The translations under genes were made by a program, and so were the position numbers. A model generated the notes under the pieces. The model saw only the letters and a list, made by a program, of their open reading frames with translations. It had not been told where the DNA came from and made no database searches. DNA of 38,303 nucleotides from a virus, in the IMG/VR virus record IMGVR_UViG_3300032523_000021, positions 1 to 38,303 of that record; one strand, 5' to 3'. Below, piece after piece: positions 38,286-38,303 of this stretch. How positions within the stretch are numbered: the first letter of the stretch is position 1; each line of letters starts with the position of its first letter.

Positions 38286-38303
38286 CGCCTGTCTGCTTAA
38301 AAG

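Noticed and set aside
1-38303. Integrated prophage with attachment sites or integrase
   Set aside because: No integrase, no flanking bacterial genes and no repeated end sequence were seen; the window looks like part of a lytic-type genome, although genes outside it could change that.
1-38303. tRNA genes
   Set aside because: No cloverleaf-like region stood out by eye; intergenic space is too small in nearly all places. A dedicated tRNA scan was not possible.

Overview
This window reads as most of the genome of a tailed double-stranded DNA phage, very probably an uncultured aquatic short-tailed (podovirus-like) phage. Genes are packed head to tail with ATGA/GTGA/TAATG overlaps. There are no bacterial housekeeping genes, no rRNA or tRNA, and no integrase or excisionase that I can recognise. 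I see capsid, neck/connector, tail fibre-like, lysis and giant internal virion protein genes. I see no tape-measure, sheath or baseplate genes, which argues against a long tail. Portal and terminase genes are not present and presumably lie upstream of position 1. No DNA polymerase is visible. A host alpha-CTD-like gene of the beta/gammaproteobacterial type (GRKSL motif) hints at a proteobacterial host, but that is inference.

Layout, plus strand (1-30004): a partial head protein and the major capsid protein (1-1521); a strong hairpin terminator, a possible promoter and a structured leader (1521-1669); decoration-like proteins (1670-2393). Next comes a run of small, basic, Gly/Lys/Met-rich proteins of unknown role, interleaved with neck/connector proteins (2386-7212). 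Two paralogous virion proteins, a 20-residue-repeat protein, tail fibre-like proteins and a protein with Ig-like, FnIII and DUF1566-like parts follow (7212-11933). A cupin and a lysis cassette of two tiny membrane/secreted proteins, a membrane protein, a holin and a GH24 endolysin come next (11930-13998). The tail-tube/hub-like protein, a second cupin, an Ala-rich protein with a minisatellite, and two giant internal/ejection proteins of 1321 and 2378 residues (the latter with an HExxH metallopeptidase core) finish the strand (14002-30004).

Layout, minus strand (38303-30001): this is the early/replication block, read towards the virion genes. In transcription order it holds an alpha-CTD-like protein, a zinc-ribbon protein, two small proteins, a Cas4/RecB-like nuclease with four candidate Fe-S cysteines, an HNH-like protein, a SNF2-type helicase, a protein of unknown function, a cysteine-rich ssDNA-binding-like protein, an HTH regulator, a primase-helicase (AEP primase plus DUF927-type ATPase) and a small conserved protein. 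The two blocks converge and their stop codons share the four bases TTAA at 30001-30004.

Working together: the minus block would redirect host transcription (alpha-CTD mimic, HTH protein) and replicate and process DNA (primase-helicase, SNF2 helicase, nuclease, ssDNA-binding-like protein). The plus block builds the capsid, neck and tail, lyses the host and supplies proteins ejected with the DNA. The most unusual features are the free-standing alpha-CTD, the basic small proteins sharing C-terminal tails, accessory beta-rich modules inserted into conserved neck/tail proteins, an apparent AUA start on a cupin gene, and the terminator/promoter/leader unit behind the capsid gene. Family assignments come from reading the translations and recalled family patterns; no database search was run.
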